Shown: one piece after another, positions 1-7,037 of the stretch
How the letters are laid out: each line of letters starts with the position of its first letter
Numbering within the stretch: the first letter of the stretch is position 1
Assembly: GCA_963811825.1 (NCBI GenBank)
Contig: CAWESS010000036.1
Location: 248,001-312,000, forward strand
Source: Fodinibacter sp963811825
GTDB lineage: Bacteria; Actinomycetota; Actinomycetes; Actinomycetales; Dermatophilaceae
Length of the DNA stretch: 64,000 bases
Reading direction: 5' to 3'
Translations under genes and position numbers: made by a program
Notes under the pieces: model-generated
The model's input: the letters and a program-made list of their open reading frames with translations, nothing else
Databases searched by the model: none
Told to the model about the DNA's origin: nothing

Positions 1-920
1 GCGCGCAGGGCGGCGAACTCGGGGCCCCCGGCATCCTGGTCGTCGATGAAGCGCTTGGCGAAGGCGCCGCTGCGGATGTCGGCGAGCACGGCCTGCATGT
101 TCTCCTTGACCGACGGGTCGATGACGCGCGGGCCCGAGACGTAGTCGCCGTACTCGGCCGTGTCGGACACCGACCAGCGCTGCTTGGCGATGCCGCCCTC
201 GACCATGAGGTCGACGATGAGCTTGAGCTCGTGCAGGCACTCGAAGTACGCGACCTCGGGCTGGTAGCCGGCCTCGACGAGGGTCTCGAAGCCGTACATC
301 ACGAGCTGCGAGGCGCCACCGCACAGCACGGACTGCTCACCGAACAGGTCGGTCTCGCACTCCTCGGTGAAGGTCGTCTTGATGCCGCCGGCGCGCAGGC
401 CGCCGATGGCCTTCGCGTACGACTGCGCGAGCGCCCACGCCGAGCCGGACGCGTCCTGCTCGACCGCGAGCAGCACCGGCACACCGCGACCGTCGACGAA
501 CTCGCGGCGCACGAGGTGGCCGGGGCCCTTCGGGGCGACCATGAGCACGTCGGAGCCGGCCTCGGGCTGGATGTAGCCGAAGCGGATGTTGAAGCCGTGG
601 CCGAAGAGCAGCGCCGCGCCCTCGGCGAGGTTGGGCTTGATCTCGTCGGCGTACACGGTGCGCTGCACCTGGTCGGGCGTGAGGATGACGACGAGGTCGG
701 ACTCGGCGACGGCCTCGGCGACCGTGAGCACGCGCAGCCCTTCGGCCTCGGCCTTGGCACGGGACTTCGAGCCCTCGGCGAGACCGACGCGCACGTCGAC
801 CCCGGAGTCGCGCAGGTTCAGCGCGTGGGCGTGGCCCTGGCTGCCGTAGCCGATGACAGCGACCTTGCGGCCCTGGATCAGCGCCAGGTCGGCGTCGTCG
901 TCGTAGAACATCTCGGCCAT
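1..920 (-). CDS. ilvC: Ketol-acid reductoisomerase (partial, C-terminus beyond window start)
   Basis: This enzyme isomerises and reduces 2-acetolactate or 2-aceto-2-hydroxybutyrate with NADPH and Mg2+, the second common step of Val/Leu/Ile synthesis. About 306 residues are visible of a usual 335-345 for the short class. The Rossmann nucleotide loop GYGSQG is at residues 24-29, FGHG at 107-110, and the Mg2+ ligands fall in TEECETDLFGEQ with D191 and E195. The ATG at 920 follows an AAGGAG ribosome site about 10 nt upstream and starts MAEMFYDDDADL, typical of the family. The gene lies 82 bp downstream of ilvN on the same strand, as in the classic actinobacterial ilvBNC operon. The visible part is intact. 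Confidence 0.97.
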   Translation of the reverse strand, partial: MAEMFYDDDADLALIQGRKVAVIGYGSQGHAHALNLRDSGVDVRVGLAEGSKSRAKAEAEGLRVLTVAEAVAESDLVVILTPDQVQRTVYADEIKPNLAEGAALLFGHGFNIRFGYIQPEAGSDVLMVAPKGPGHLVRREFVDGRGVPVLLAVEQDASGSAWALAQSYAKAIGGLRAGGIKTTFTEECETDLFGEQSVLCGGASQLVMYGFETLVEAGYQPEVAYFECLHELKLIVDLMVEGGIAKQRWSVSDTAEYGDYVSGPRVIDPSVKENMQAVLADIRSGAFAKRFIDDQDAGGPEFAALR

Positions 921-1002
921 CGTCTCGGCCTCTCCTTGTGGTGGTGGTGATTGAGTTCGGGTCGCACTGTATGCCGTGTCACGGATGGGGCGCGGCAGGG
1001 TC

Positions 1003-1515
1003 TCAGGCGCTGCGCAGGCTCCGGTCGGTGATCGACCGCGGTCCGCGGCCGATGGCGACGATGCCGGACTGCACGAGCTCCTTGACGCCGTAGGGCTCCA
1101 GGACGTCGAGCAGGGCGCGCAGCTTGTCGGTCGTGCCGGTGGCCTCGATGGTCAGCGAGTCGGTGGCGACGTCGACGACCTTGGCGCGGAACATCTGCAC
1201 CATCTCGAGCACCTGGCTGCGGGTGCCCGCGTCGGCGCGGACCTTGATGAGCATGACCTGGCGCTGCACGGCAGAGGTCGGCTCGAGCTCGACGACCTTG
1301 AGCACCTCGACGAGCTTGTTGAGCTGCTTGGTCACCTGCTCCAGGGGCAGCTCGTCGACGTCGACGACGACGGTCATCCGGGACACGTCCGGGTACTCGG
1401 TCTCGCCCACGGCGAGGGAGTCGATGTTGAAGCCCCGCCGGGAGAACAGGGCGGCGATGCGGGCGAGCACGCCGGGCTTGTTCTCGACGAGGACGGACAG
1501 GGTGTGCTTGGACAT
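1003..1515 (-). CDS. ilvN: Acetolactate synthase small (regulatory) subunit
   Basis: This is the regulatory subunit of acetolactate synthase. It activates IlvB and confers feedback inhibition by valine. The 170-residue protein carries an N-terminal ACT domain (MSKHTLSVLVENKPGVLARI, with GFNIDSLAVG about residue 33) and a C-terminal ALS_ss_C domain (PYGVKELVQSGIVAIGRG near the end). Length matches the family. I start at the ATG at 1515 because MSKHTL is the usual family start and GAAGGGG lies about 10 nt upstream. An in-frame GTG at 1524 would add three residues. It is 15 nt downstream of ilvB and is surely cotranscribed with it. Confidence 0.96.
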   Translation of the reverse strand: MSKHTLSVLVENKPGVLARIAALFSRRGFNIDSLAVGETEYPDVSRMTVVVDVDELPLEQVTKQLNKLVEVLKVVELEPTSAVQRQVMLIKVRADAGTRSQVLEMVQMFRAKVVDVATDSLTIEATGTTDKLRALLDVLEPYGVKELVQSGIVAIGRGPRSITDRSLRSA

Positions 1516-1530
1516 GGCGGTCACGCCCCT

Positions 1531-3465
1531 TCAGTTCTCGTGGGATCCGGAGGGGACCCCGTCGTGGTCGGGATCGAGACCCTGCTCGACCGCCTCGGAC
1601 TCCTCGCGGTCCCACTGCGGCGCGGTGTCGCGGGCGACCTGGATGAGGTCGTTGCTGACGCCGGCGGCGACCATCGGCCAGACCATGGCGTCGCGGTGGA
1701 CGACGAAGTCGACGACGACCGGGCGGTCGTTGACCGCCATCGCCGCGCGGATGGTGTCGTCGACGTCCTCGGGCCGCTCGCACCGGAACCCGGCACAGCC
1801 GTAGGCGTCGGCGAGCTTGACGAAGTCGGGGACGCGCGAGCCGACCGAGGTGTGCAGGTCGGTGTTGGAGTAGCGCTCGTTGTAGAAGAGCGTCTGCCAC
1901 TGGCGGACCATGCCGAGCGAGCTGTTGTTGATGATCGCGACCTTGATCGGGATGTTGTTGATGACGCAGGTCGCGAGCTCCTGGTTGGTCATCTGGAAGC
2001 AGCCGTCGCCGTCGATGGCCCACACGGTGCGGTCGGGTTCGCCGACCTGGGCACCCATGGCGGCCGGCACGGCATACCCCATGGTCCCCAGGCCTCCGGA
2101 GTTCAGCCACGCGTTGGGGCGCTCGTACTGCACGAACTGGGCGGCCCACATCTGGTGCTGGCCGACGCCCGCGACGTAGATGGCCTCCGGCCCGGCGATG
2201 GCGCTCAGTCGCTCGATGACGTACTGCGGTGCGAGAGATGACTCCTCGGGCTCGGTGTAGCCCACCGGGAAGGACTCCTTCCACCCCGCGACCCGCTCAC
2301 GCCACGCGGTGAAGTCGCCGCCGCGGCCGGCGTCGATCTCGGAGTCGACGGCCTCGGTGAGGTCGACGAGCACGGCCTTGCAGTCCCCGACGATCGGGAC
2401 GTCGGCCCTGCGGTTCTTGCCGATCTCGGCGGGGTCGATGTCGGCGTGGATGATCTTCGCGAACGGCGCGAAGCTCTTCAGCTGCCCGGTGACCCGGTCG
2501 TCGAAGCGCGCACCGAGGGCGATGATGAGGTCGCTCTTCTGCAGACCGGTGACGGCCGACACCGAGCCGTGCATGCCCGGCATCCCGAGGTGGAGCGGGT
2601 GGCTGTCGGGCAGGGCCCCGCGCGCCATGAGGGTCGTCACGACCGGGATGTTGCTCAGCTCGACGAAGCGCCGCAGCTCCTCGCTGGCCTGCGCGCGGAT
2701 GACACCGCCGCCGACGTAGAGGATGGGGCGCTCCGCCTCGGCGATCAGCCGGGCGGCCTCACGGATCTGCTTGCCGTGCGGTCGGGTGACCGGGCGGTAG
2801 CCGGGCAGGTCGATGCGCGGCGGCCACGAGAAGGTCGTGCGCGCCTGGAGCGCGTCCTTGGAGATGTCGACGAGCACCGGGCCCGGACGCCCGGTGGAGG
2901 CGATGTGGAAGGCCTCGGCGATGACGCGCGGGATGTCGTCGGCGTTGGTGACGAGGTAGTTGTGCTTGGTGATCGGCATCGTGATGCCGCGGATGTCGGC
3001 CTCCTGGAAGGCGTCGGTGCCGATCGAGGCCGAGGCCACCTGACCGGTGATCGCGACGATCGGCACGGAGTCCATGTGCGCGTCGGCGAGCGGCGTGACG
3101 AGGTTGGTGGCACCCGGACCGGACGTGGCCATGCAGACCCCGACCCGGCCGGTCGCCGCCGCGTAGCCCTCGGCGGCATGGCCCGCGCCCTGCTCGTGGC
3201 GAACGAGGATGTGGCGCACCTTGACCGAGTCCAGCAGCGGGTCGTAGGCCGGCAGGATCGCCCCGCCGGGGATGCCGAACACGGTGTCGACGTCCATGGC
3301 CTCGAGCGACATGACCAGGCTCTGCGCACCCGTCACCTCGATCGGGGTCCGGGCGCGCGCCTGCTGCGCGACCTGCGCCGGGCTCGGGGCGCTGCGGCCT
3401 CCGGAGCCTGCGGGCGCACTGTGGCCCACGGGGACAACCGGGTTCGCCGGCCTGGTTTCGCTCAC
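1531..3465 (-). CDS. ilvB: Acetolactate synthase large (catalytic) subunit
   Basis: This ThDP-, Mg2+- and FAD-dependent enzyme condenses two pyruvates, or pyruvate with 2-oxobutyrate, in the first common step of branched-chain amino acid synthesis. The 644-residue protein has a roughly 40-residue Ala/Pro/Ser-rich N-terminal extension. The Pyr domain carries the catalytic Glu in LVRHEQGAGHAAEGYA (E91). A central FAD domain follows, then a C-terminal PP domain with the ThDP motif IDGDGCFQMTNQEL. The start is GTG at 3465 with only a weak ribosome site (GAGAGCGG). Upstream lies a peptide leader with a terminator hairpin, so transcription is probably attenuated by Val/Leu supply. Confidence 0.97.
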   Translation of the reverse strand: MSETRPANPVVPVGHSAPAGSGGRSAPSPAQVAQQARARTPIEVTGAQSLVMSLEAMDVDTVFGIPGGAILPAYDPLLDSVKVRHILVRHEQGAGHAAEGYAAATGRVGVCMATSGPGATNLVTPLADAHMDSVPIVAITGQVASASIGTDAFQEADIRGITMPITKHNYLVTNADDIPRVIAEAFHIASTGRPGPVLVDISKDALQARTTFSWPPRIDLPGYRPVTRPHGKQIREAARLIAEAERPILYVGGGVIRAQASEELRRFVELSNIPVVTTLMARGALPDSHPLHLGMPGMHGSVSAVTGLQKSDLIIALGARFDDRVTGQLKSFAPFAKIIHADIDPAEIGKNRRADVPIVGDCKAVLVDLTEAVDSEIDAGRGGDFTAWRERVAGWKESFPVGYTEPEESSLAPQYVIERLSAIAGPEAIYVAGVGQHQMWAAQFVQYERPNAWLNSGGLGTMGYAVPAAMGAQVGEPDRTVWAIDGDGCFQMTNQELATCVINNIPIKVAIINNSSLGMVRQWQTLFYNERYSNTDLHTSVGSRVPDFVKLADAYGCAGFRCERPEDVDDTIRAAMAVNDRPVVVDFVVHRDAMVWPMVAAGVSNDLIQVARDTAPQWDREESEAVEQGLDPDHDGVPSGSHEN

Positions 3466-3519
3466 TGCCGTTCACCGCTCTCTGGGTTCGCCGCTTGCTC
3501 GCGGCCGTCATCCGTGCAC

Positions 3520-3556
3520 AAAAAAACCCTCCAGTCCCATGGGGGACGACGGAGGG
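3520..3556 (-). terminator. Attenuator terminator in the ilvB leader
   Basis: Read on the minus strand this is a GC-rich hairpin. The outer arms are CCCTCC and GGAGGG, the inner arms GTCCC and GGGAC, and the loop is about 4 nt. Seven T residues follow (A run at 3520-3526 on the plus strand). It sits between the short Val/Leu-rich leader frame and ilvB, the position expected of an intrinsic attenuator. A terminator ahead of a biosynthetic operon, rather than after one, supports regulation by premature termination. Confidence 0.85.
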
Positions 3557-3557
3557 A

Positions 3558-3585
3558 GCGCGTCTGCCTGATCGGTCAGACGCGC
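3558..3585 (-). promoter_or_regulatory. Leader hairpin overlapping the leader-peptide stop
   Basis: A perfect 9-bp stem (GCGCGTCTG pairing with CAGACGCGC) encloses a 10-nt loop. Its first arm covers the last codons and stop of the leader peptide, so a ribosome finishing the leader would melt it. It immediately precedes the attenuator terminator. It could be the pause or protector hairpin of a peptide-leader attenuator. The competing antiterminator pairing is not obvious by eye, only a short GACG/CGTC match, so the exact switching scheme is inference. Confidence 0.6.
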
Positions 3586-3611
3586 CGTGAAAGTACGAGG
3601 ACTCGGGCCAC
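3576..3611 (-). CDS. Predicted ilvB leader peptide MARVLVLSRRV
   Basis: An 11-codon frame starting with GTG and ending TGA encodes MARVLVLSRRV. Five of its eleven residues are the pathway end products Val or Leu. A GGGGGA stretch about 10 nt upstream could be its ribosome site. It is followed directly by a hairpin and then a T-run terminator before ilvB. Short leaders rich in regulated amino acids ahead of ilvB are an established actinobacterial attenuation theme. Translation of this one is inferred from position and content only. Confidence 0.75.
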   Translation of the reverse strand: MARVLVLSRRV

Positions 3612-3756
3612 CCCTGAACTGTCCCCCGGTGCATCAGCCGTGTCAACCGGCGAGACGGGCGATCCCACGATCCGGGAAGGTGACGTCCCTCACCCGGTCT
3701 CACCCGTGCGGGGTGAGCTGTGCCGGATGCCGGGGCACCCCCGCCGCTCCCTCCGC

Positions 3757-3762
3757 TAGCCT
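3757..3762 (+). promoter_or_regulatory. Probable -10 box for the membrane-protein gene at 3812
   Basis: TAGCCT matches the actinobacterial TAnnnT -10 pattern and would place the transcript start about 40 nt before the ATG. No convincing -35 is seen. An AGGAGC ribosome site lies at 3801-3806. Confidence 0.4.
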
Positions 3763-3811
3763 CACGGGCGAACCGCCGACACGTCGACGGCCAACGCACC
3801 AGGAGCACGCC

Positions 3812-4921
3812 ATGACCACCGAGGCAACCGTCGTCTTCGTCACCGTCGTCGGGTTGCGGTTCCTCGTGCCGCTCCTGATCCCGAGGTTTCCTCTTCCCGC
3901 GATCCTCGCCTGCCTCGTGCTCGACGCCGTCGACCAGACGATCTTCCAGACCTTCGGCTTCAACCCACCGGGGTACCAGAACTACGACAAGGCGATGGAC
4001 GTCTACTACCTGTCCATCGCGTTCCTGTCGTCGCTGCAGAACTGGACGAACACCGCCGCCGTCGGCATCTCCCGGTTCCTCTTCTTCTACCGGATGATCG
4101 GCGTGATGGCCTTCGAGCTGACCGGTGAGCGCGCCCTGCTGCTGATCTTCTGCAACACGTTCGAGTACTTCTTCATCGCCTACGAGATCGTCCGGCTGCG
4201 CTGGGACCCGCGCCGGTTCAGCCGCCGCTTCTGGATCCTCACCGCCGCGGGGATCTGGATCTTCATCAAGCTGCCGCAGGAGTACTGGATCCACATCGCC
4301 CAGCTCGACTTCACCGACACGTGGAAGAACGTGCCGTGGTTCGCGCCGCTCGTCATCACCGCGGTGCTCGCCGGGCTCGCGATCCTCTGGTTCGTCGTGC
4401 GCCCGCGCCTCGTCACGCCCGACTGGGCCTGGCGCATCGCCGCCGACCCGCTGCCGGAGGAGATGGACTCCGCCGCCGAGCGCGACGCCTGGACCGGAGC
4501 GAACGTGCGGGTGTTGTCGTGGTCGACGCTGGAGAAGGTCGTCCTCATCGGGCTGCTGTCGACGATCTACGCCCGGATCCTGCCCGGTCTCGAGGTCTCC
4601 GACCTGCGGATGTTCATGGGGATCGCGGCCTACGTCGTCATCAACGCGGGGATCTCGCTCGCCTTCGCCCGACGGACGGGGACGCGCGAGGGCCTGGCCG
4701 GCGACTTCGGCGTGCGTGTCGTCGTCAACGCCGGGCTCGTGATCCTGGCCCGACTGATCCTCGGCCCGGGCGCTCTCGACGCCACGGACACGTTGTTCTT
4801 CGTGCTGCTGCTCTCGCTGCTCGTCACGATGCACGACCGGTTCGCGCCGGTCGGTGCGGTGCGCGCCGAGCACGACCGCACCGACCCCGAGCCCGTCCCC
4901 GCGGCGGAGGTCAGGGCCTGA
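3812..4921 (+). CDS. Polytopic membrane protein of unknown function
   Basis: I do not recognise this 369-residue protein by function. It has about eight hydrophobic segments, including one at the N-terminus (VVFVTVVGLRFLVPLL), ones around residues 95-125, 150-165 and 180-200, and a C-terminal cluster from about 240 to 345. A short charged tail (AEHDRTDPEPVPAAE) follows. Conserved-looking aromatic patches such as NPPGYQNYDKAMDVYYLS and the sequence KLPQEYWIH suggest a defined fold rather than a generic transporter. The ATG at 3812 follows AGGAGC at a good distance. Its 3' end overlaps the convergent ilvE gene by 11 bp. It is transcribed away from ilvB and is probably monocistronic. Confidence 0.85.
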   Translation: MTTEATVVFVTVVGLRFLVPLLIPRFPLPAILACLVLDAVDQTIFQTFGFNPPGYQNYDKAMDVYYLSIAFLSSLQNWTNTAAVGISRFLFFYRMIGVMAFELTGERALLLIFCNTFEYFFIAYEIVRLRWDPRRFSRRFWILTAAGIWIFIKLPQEYWIHIAQLDFTDTWKNVPWFAPLVITAVLAGLAILWFVVRPRLVTPDWAWRIAADPLPEEMDSAAERDAWTGANVRVLSWSTLEKVVLIGLLSTIYARILPGLEVSDLRMFMGIAAYVVINAGISLAFARRTGTREGLAGDFGVRVVVNAGLVILARLILGPGALDATDTLFFVLLLSLLVTMHDRFAPVGAVRAEHDRTDPEPVPAAEVRA

Positions 4922-6089
4922 CGACGGCGTAGGGCTCGATCTCGCGGCGCCATCCGTGGGCGTCCGGGGCAGCCCCGGTCTGCACGGCGAGCAGCCGCTC
5001 GCGCAGGGCCGCCGTGACCGGTCCGGTGCCACCGCCGCCGATCGTCCACTGCGCGCCGTCGCGCCGCACCCGACCCACCGGCGTGAGCACGGCGGCGGTC
5101 CCGCACGCGAACACCTCGGTCAGCGTGCCGGAGCGCGCATCCGCCTCCCACTCGTCGATGGAGATGCGGCGCTCCTCGACCTCGAACCCGAGGTCCCGGG
5201 CGATGGTGAGCAGCGAGTCGCGGGTGATCCCCGGCAACAGGGTGCCCGTGAGCTCGGGGGTGATGACGCGCGGCACGTCCCCGCCGTACACGAAGAGCAG
5301 GTTCATGCCACCCAGCTCCTCGACCCAGCGCCGCTCGACGGCGTCGAGGAAGACCACCTGGTCACACCCCTGTTCGGCCGCCTCGGCCTGCGCCGCCAGT
5401 CCCGCCGCGTAGTTGGCCGCACACTTCGCGGCACCGGTGCCGCCGGGGGCGGCGCGCACGAAGTGGTCGGCCACCCACACCGAGACGGGCGTGAGCCCGC
5501 GCGGGAAGTAGTCGGCCGCGACGAAGGCGGTGAGCACGAACAGGCACTCCTCCGACGGCCGCACGACGAGCTCGGGCTCGCTGGCGAACAGCAGCGGGCG
5601 GATGTAGAGCGTCTGCCCCGGAACGCTCGGCACCCACTCGTGGTCGTGGGCCACGAGGAGGTCGACGGCCTCGACGAAGACGTCGACGGGCAGCTCGGGC
5701 AGGCAGAGGCGGCGCGCCGACGCCCGGAACCGCTCGGCATTGGCCTCGGGCCGAAACGCCGCGACCGACCCGTCTGCGCCCCGGTAGACCTTGAAGCCCT
5801 CGAACACCGACTGCCCGTAGTGCAGGGCCGAGGTCGCAGGGTCCAGGACGAGGGGGCCGTACGGCCCCAGGCGGGCCTGCTCCCAGCCACCCGCGCGCGT
5901 CCAGCGGATGGTCAGCATGTGCTCGGAGAAGACCCGTCCGAAACCCGGCTCGCGCATCCGCTCGGACCGTGCGGCATCCGACAGCGGGTTCGCCGTGTGC
6001 TCGACCTCGACCGGCAGCCCACCGATCGTCGGATGCCGGGTGCTCGCCTCCTGCGTGCTCACCTGGCTCACGCTCGCCGCGCCCGTCAC
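4911..6089 (-). CDS. ilvE: Branched-chain amino acid aminotransferase
   Basis: This PLP enzyme performs the last step of Val, Leu and Ile synthesis by transferring an amino group from glutamate to the keto acids. The fold type IV protein has the PLP lysine in GTGAAKCAANYAAGL (K222 from the chosen start), SALHYGQSVFEGFK about residue 87, and GMNLLFVY and FACGTAAVLTPV in the C-terminal half. I choose the GTG at 6089 because it overlaps the stop of the upstream RraA-family gene by 4 nt (GTGA), giving 392 residues. GTGs at 6071 or 6062 would bring the length closer to the usual 360-370. It is convergent with the membrane-protein gene and coupled to the RraA-family gene. Confidence 0.95.
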   Translation of the reverse strand: MTGAASVSQVSTQEASTRHPTIGGLPVEVEHTANPLSDAARSERMREPGFGRVFSEHMLTIRWTRAGGWEQARLGPYGPLVLDPATSALHYGQSVFEGFKVYRGADGSVAAFRPEANAERFRASARRLCLPELPVDVFVEAVDLLVAHDHEWVPSVPGQTLYIRPLLFASEPELVVRPSEECLFVLTAFVAADYFPRGLTPVSVWVADHFVRAAPGGTGAAKCAANYAAGLAAQAEAAEQGCDQVVFLDAVERRWVEELGGMNLLFVYGGDVPRVITPELTGTLLPGITRDSLLTIARDLGFEVEERRISIDEWEADARSGTLTEVFACGTAAVLTPVGRVRRDGAQWTIGGGGTGPVTAALRERLLAVQTGAAPDAHGWRREIEPYAVVRP

Positions 6090-6799
6090 GCCTCCGGCCC
6101 ACCCGTGGCACCGGCCGCGGCGGCCTTCTCGGCGATGAGCGCGTCGATGCCGAGCACGGCGTCGACGCCCTCGCCCCGGGCGAACGCCGCCTGCCACTCG
6201 TCCTCGCGGGCGCCGACGGCACGCGCACGCTCGACGACCTCGGCCAGCCCACCTGCTCGCACGATGACGACCCCGCTGCGGTCGGCCCGCACGACGTCAC
6301 CCGGGAGCACGCTCACCCCACCGCACTGGATGGGCACGTTGAGCGCGCCGGGCCCGACGTTGGAGCCCGTCGCGGGGTGGGCACCGCGCGCGTGCACCGG
6401 CAACCCCAGCTCCTCGAGCCCTTCGAGGTCGCGCACGGCCGCGTCCGCCACGATGCCCACGCAGCCGGCGGCCAGGAGCCGCCCACCGATGACGTCGCCG
6501 ATGATCGCGGCATCGAGGCGGCCCCCGCCGTCGATGACGAGGACGTCCCCGGGCTTCACGAGGTCGGGCGACTTCAGCATGAACAGGATGTCCCCGGGCG
6601 CCAACCAGAGCGTGACCGCCGGCCCGCAGATCTCGGTGGCCGACACCATGGGACCGACGCCCGGGCCGACGACCGCGATCGGCCCACCACCGTCGGCGAT
6701 CTGCGTCGTGGGGAACCGGGCCAGCTGGGCCACGAGGGAAGGGTCCGGCCGCTCGACCTCGGTGTTGATGGCCCACGCCTGCGGGTGCCAACGGCTCAT
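6086..6799 (-). CDS. RraA-family protein (HMG/CHA aldolase-like)
   Basis: This 237-residue protein belongs to the RraA/HMG-aldolase fold, often mislabelled as menaquinone methyltransferase. Members cleave 4-hydroxy-4-methyl-2-oxoglutarate-type oxo acids to pyruvate or decarboxylate oxaloacetate. Some instead inhibit RNase E. The metal and substrate motif is clear: GDVIGGRLLAAGCVGIV followed by ADAAVRDLE, matching the family G-x20-RD-x2-E/D pattern. IDGGGRLDAAIIGD precedes it. The stop overlaps the ilvE start by 4 nt, so the two are translationally coupled. This suggests a keto-acid role rather than RNA decay, but the substrate is unknown. The roughly 45-residue tail after GDVVRADRSGVVIVRAG is longer than in minimal RraA. 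Confidence 0.82.
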   Translation of the reverse strand: MSRWHPQAWAINTEVERPDPSLVAQLARFPTTQIADGGGPIAVVGPGVGPMVSATEICGPAVTLWLAPGDILFMLKSPDLVKPGDVLVIDGGGRLDAAIIGDVIGGRLLAAGCVGIVADAAVRDLEGLEELGLPVHARGAHPATGSNVGPGALNVPIQCGGVSVLPGDVVRADRSGVVIVRAGGLAEVVERARAVGAREDEWQAAFARGEGVDAVLGIDALIAEKAAAAGATGGPEA

Positions 6800-6872
6800 G
6801 CCGACGTCCTCCTGGGTCCGAGCGCGCGGCCAGGTGCCGGGCGGGGTGGCTCATCCTCGCCGCGACTAGCGC

Positions 6873-6889
6873 GCCCCACAAGGCGGGGC
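6873..6889. repeat. Small GC hairpin upstream of the RraA-family gene
   Basis: GCCCC and GGGGC arms are separated by 7 nt. It lies in the 5' region of the RraA-family gene and has no T-run. Its function is uncertain. Confidence 0.35.
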
Positions 6890-6907
6890 CCACCCACGGT
6901 CACCCGA

Positions 6908-6967
6908 TGACGGGGTTGTCCGCTCGCGACGCGCGTATATGCCCGTCCTGGGCGGACAACCCCGTCA
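6908..6967. terminator. Long-loop 16-bp inverted repeat after the ABC exporter operon
   Basis: Perfect 16-bp arms (6908-6923 and 6952-6967, TGACGGGGTTGTCCGC and its complement) flank a 28-nt loop. It lies downstream of the ABC permease stop and upstream of the RraA-family gene, so a terminator role is plausible. No T-run follows and the loop is unusually long for an intrinsic terminator. On the minus strand the loop carries CGGGCATATA, a decamer also found inside the repeat after glgB. Confidence 0.6.
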
Positions 6968-7037
6968 ACAGATGGTCATCCCGGCAGCCAAGAGCCCGCG
7001 CGCATCTGCCGCTCTCCTGATTCGGGGCGCCGCGACG

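Noticed and set aside
4854..6869. Long plus-strand frame across ilvE and the RraA-family gene
   Set aside because: Composition is dominated by Arg/Gly/His/Pro repeats and it overlaps two genes with intact catalytic motifs on the other strand.
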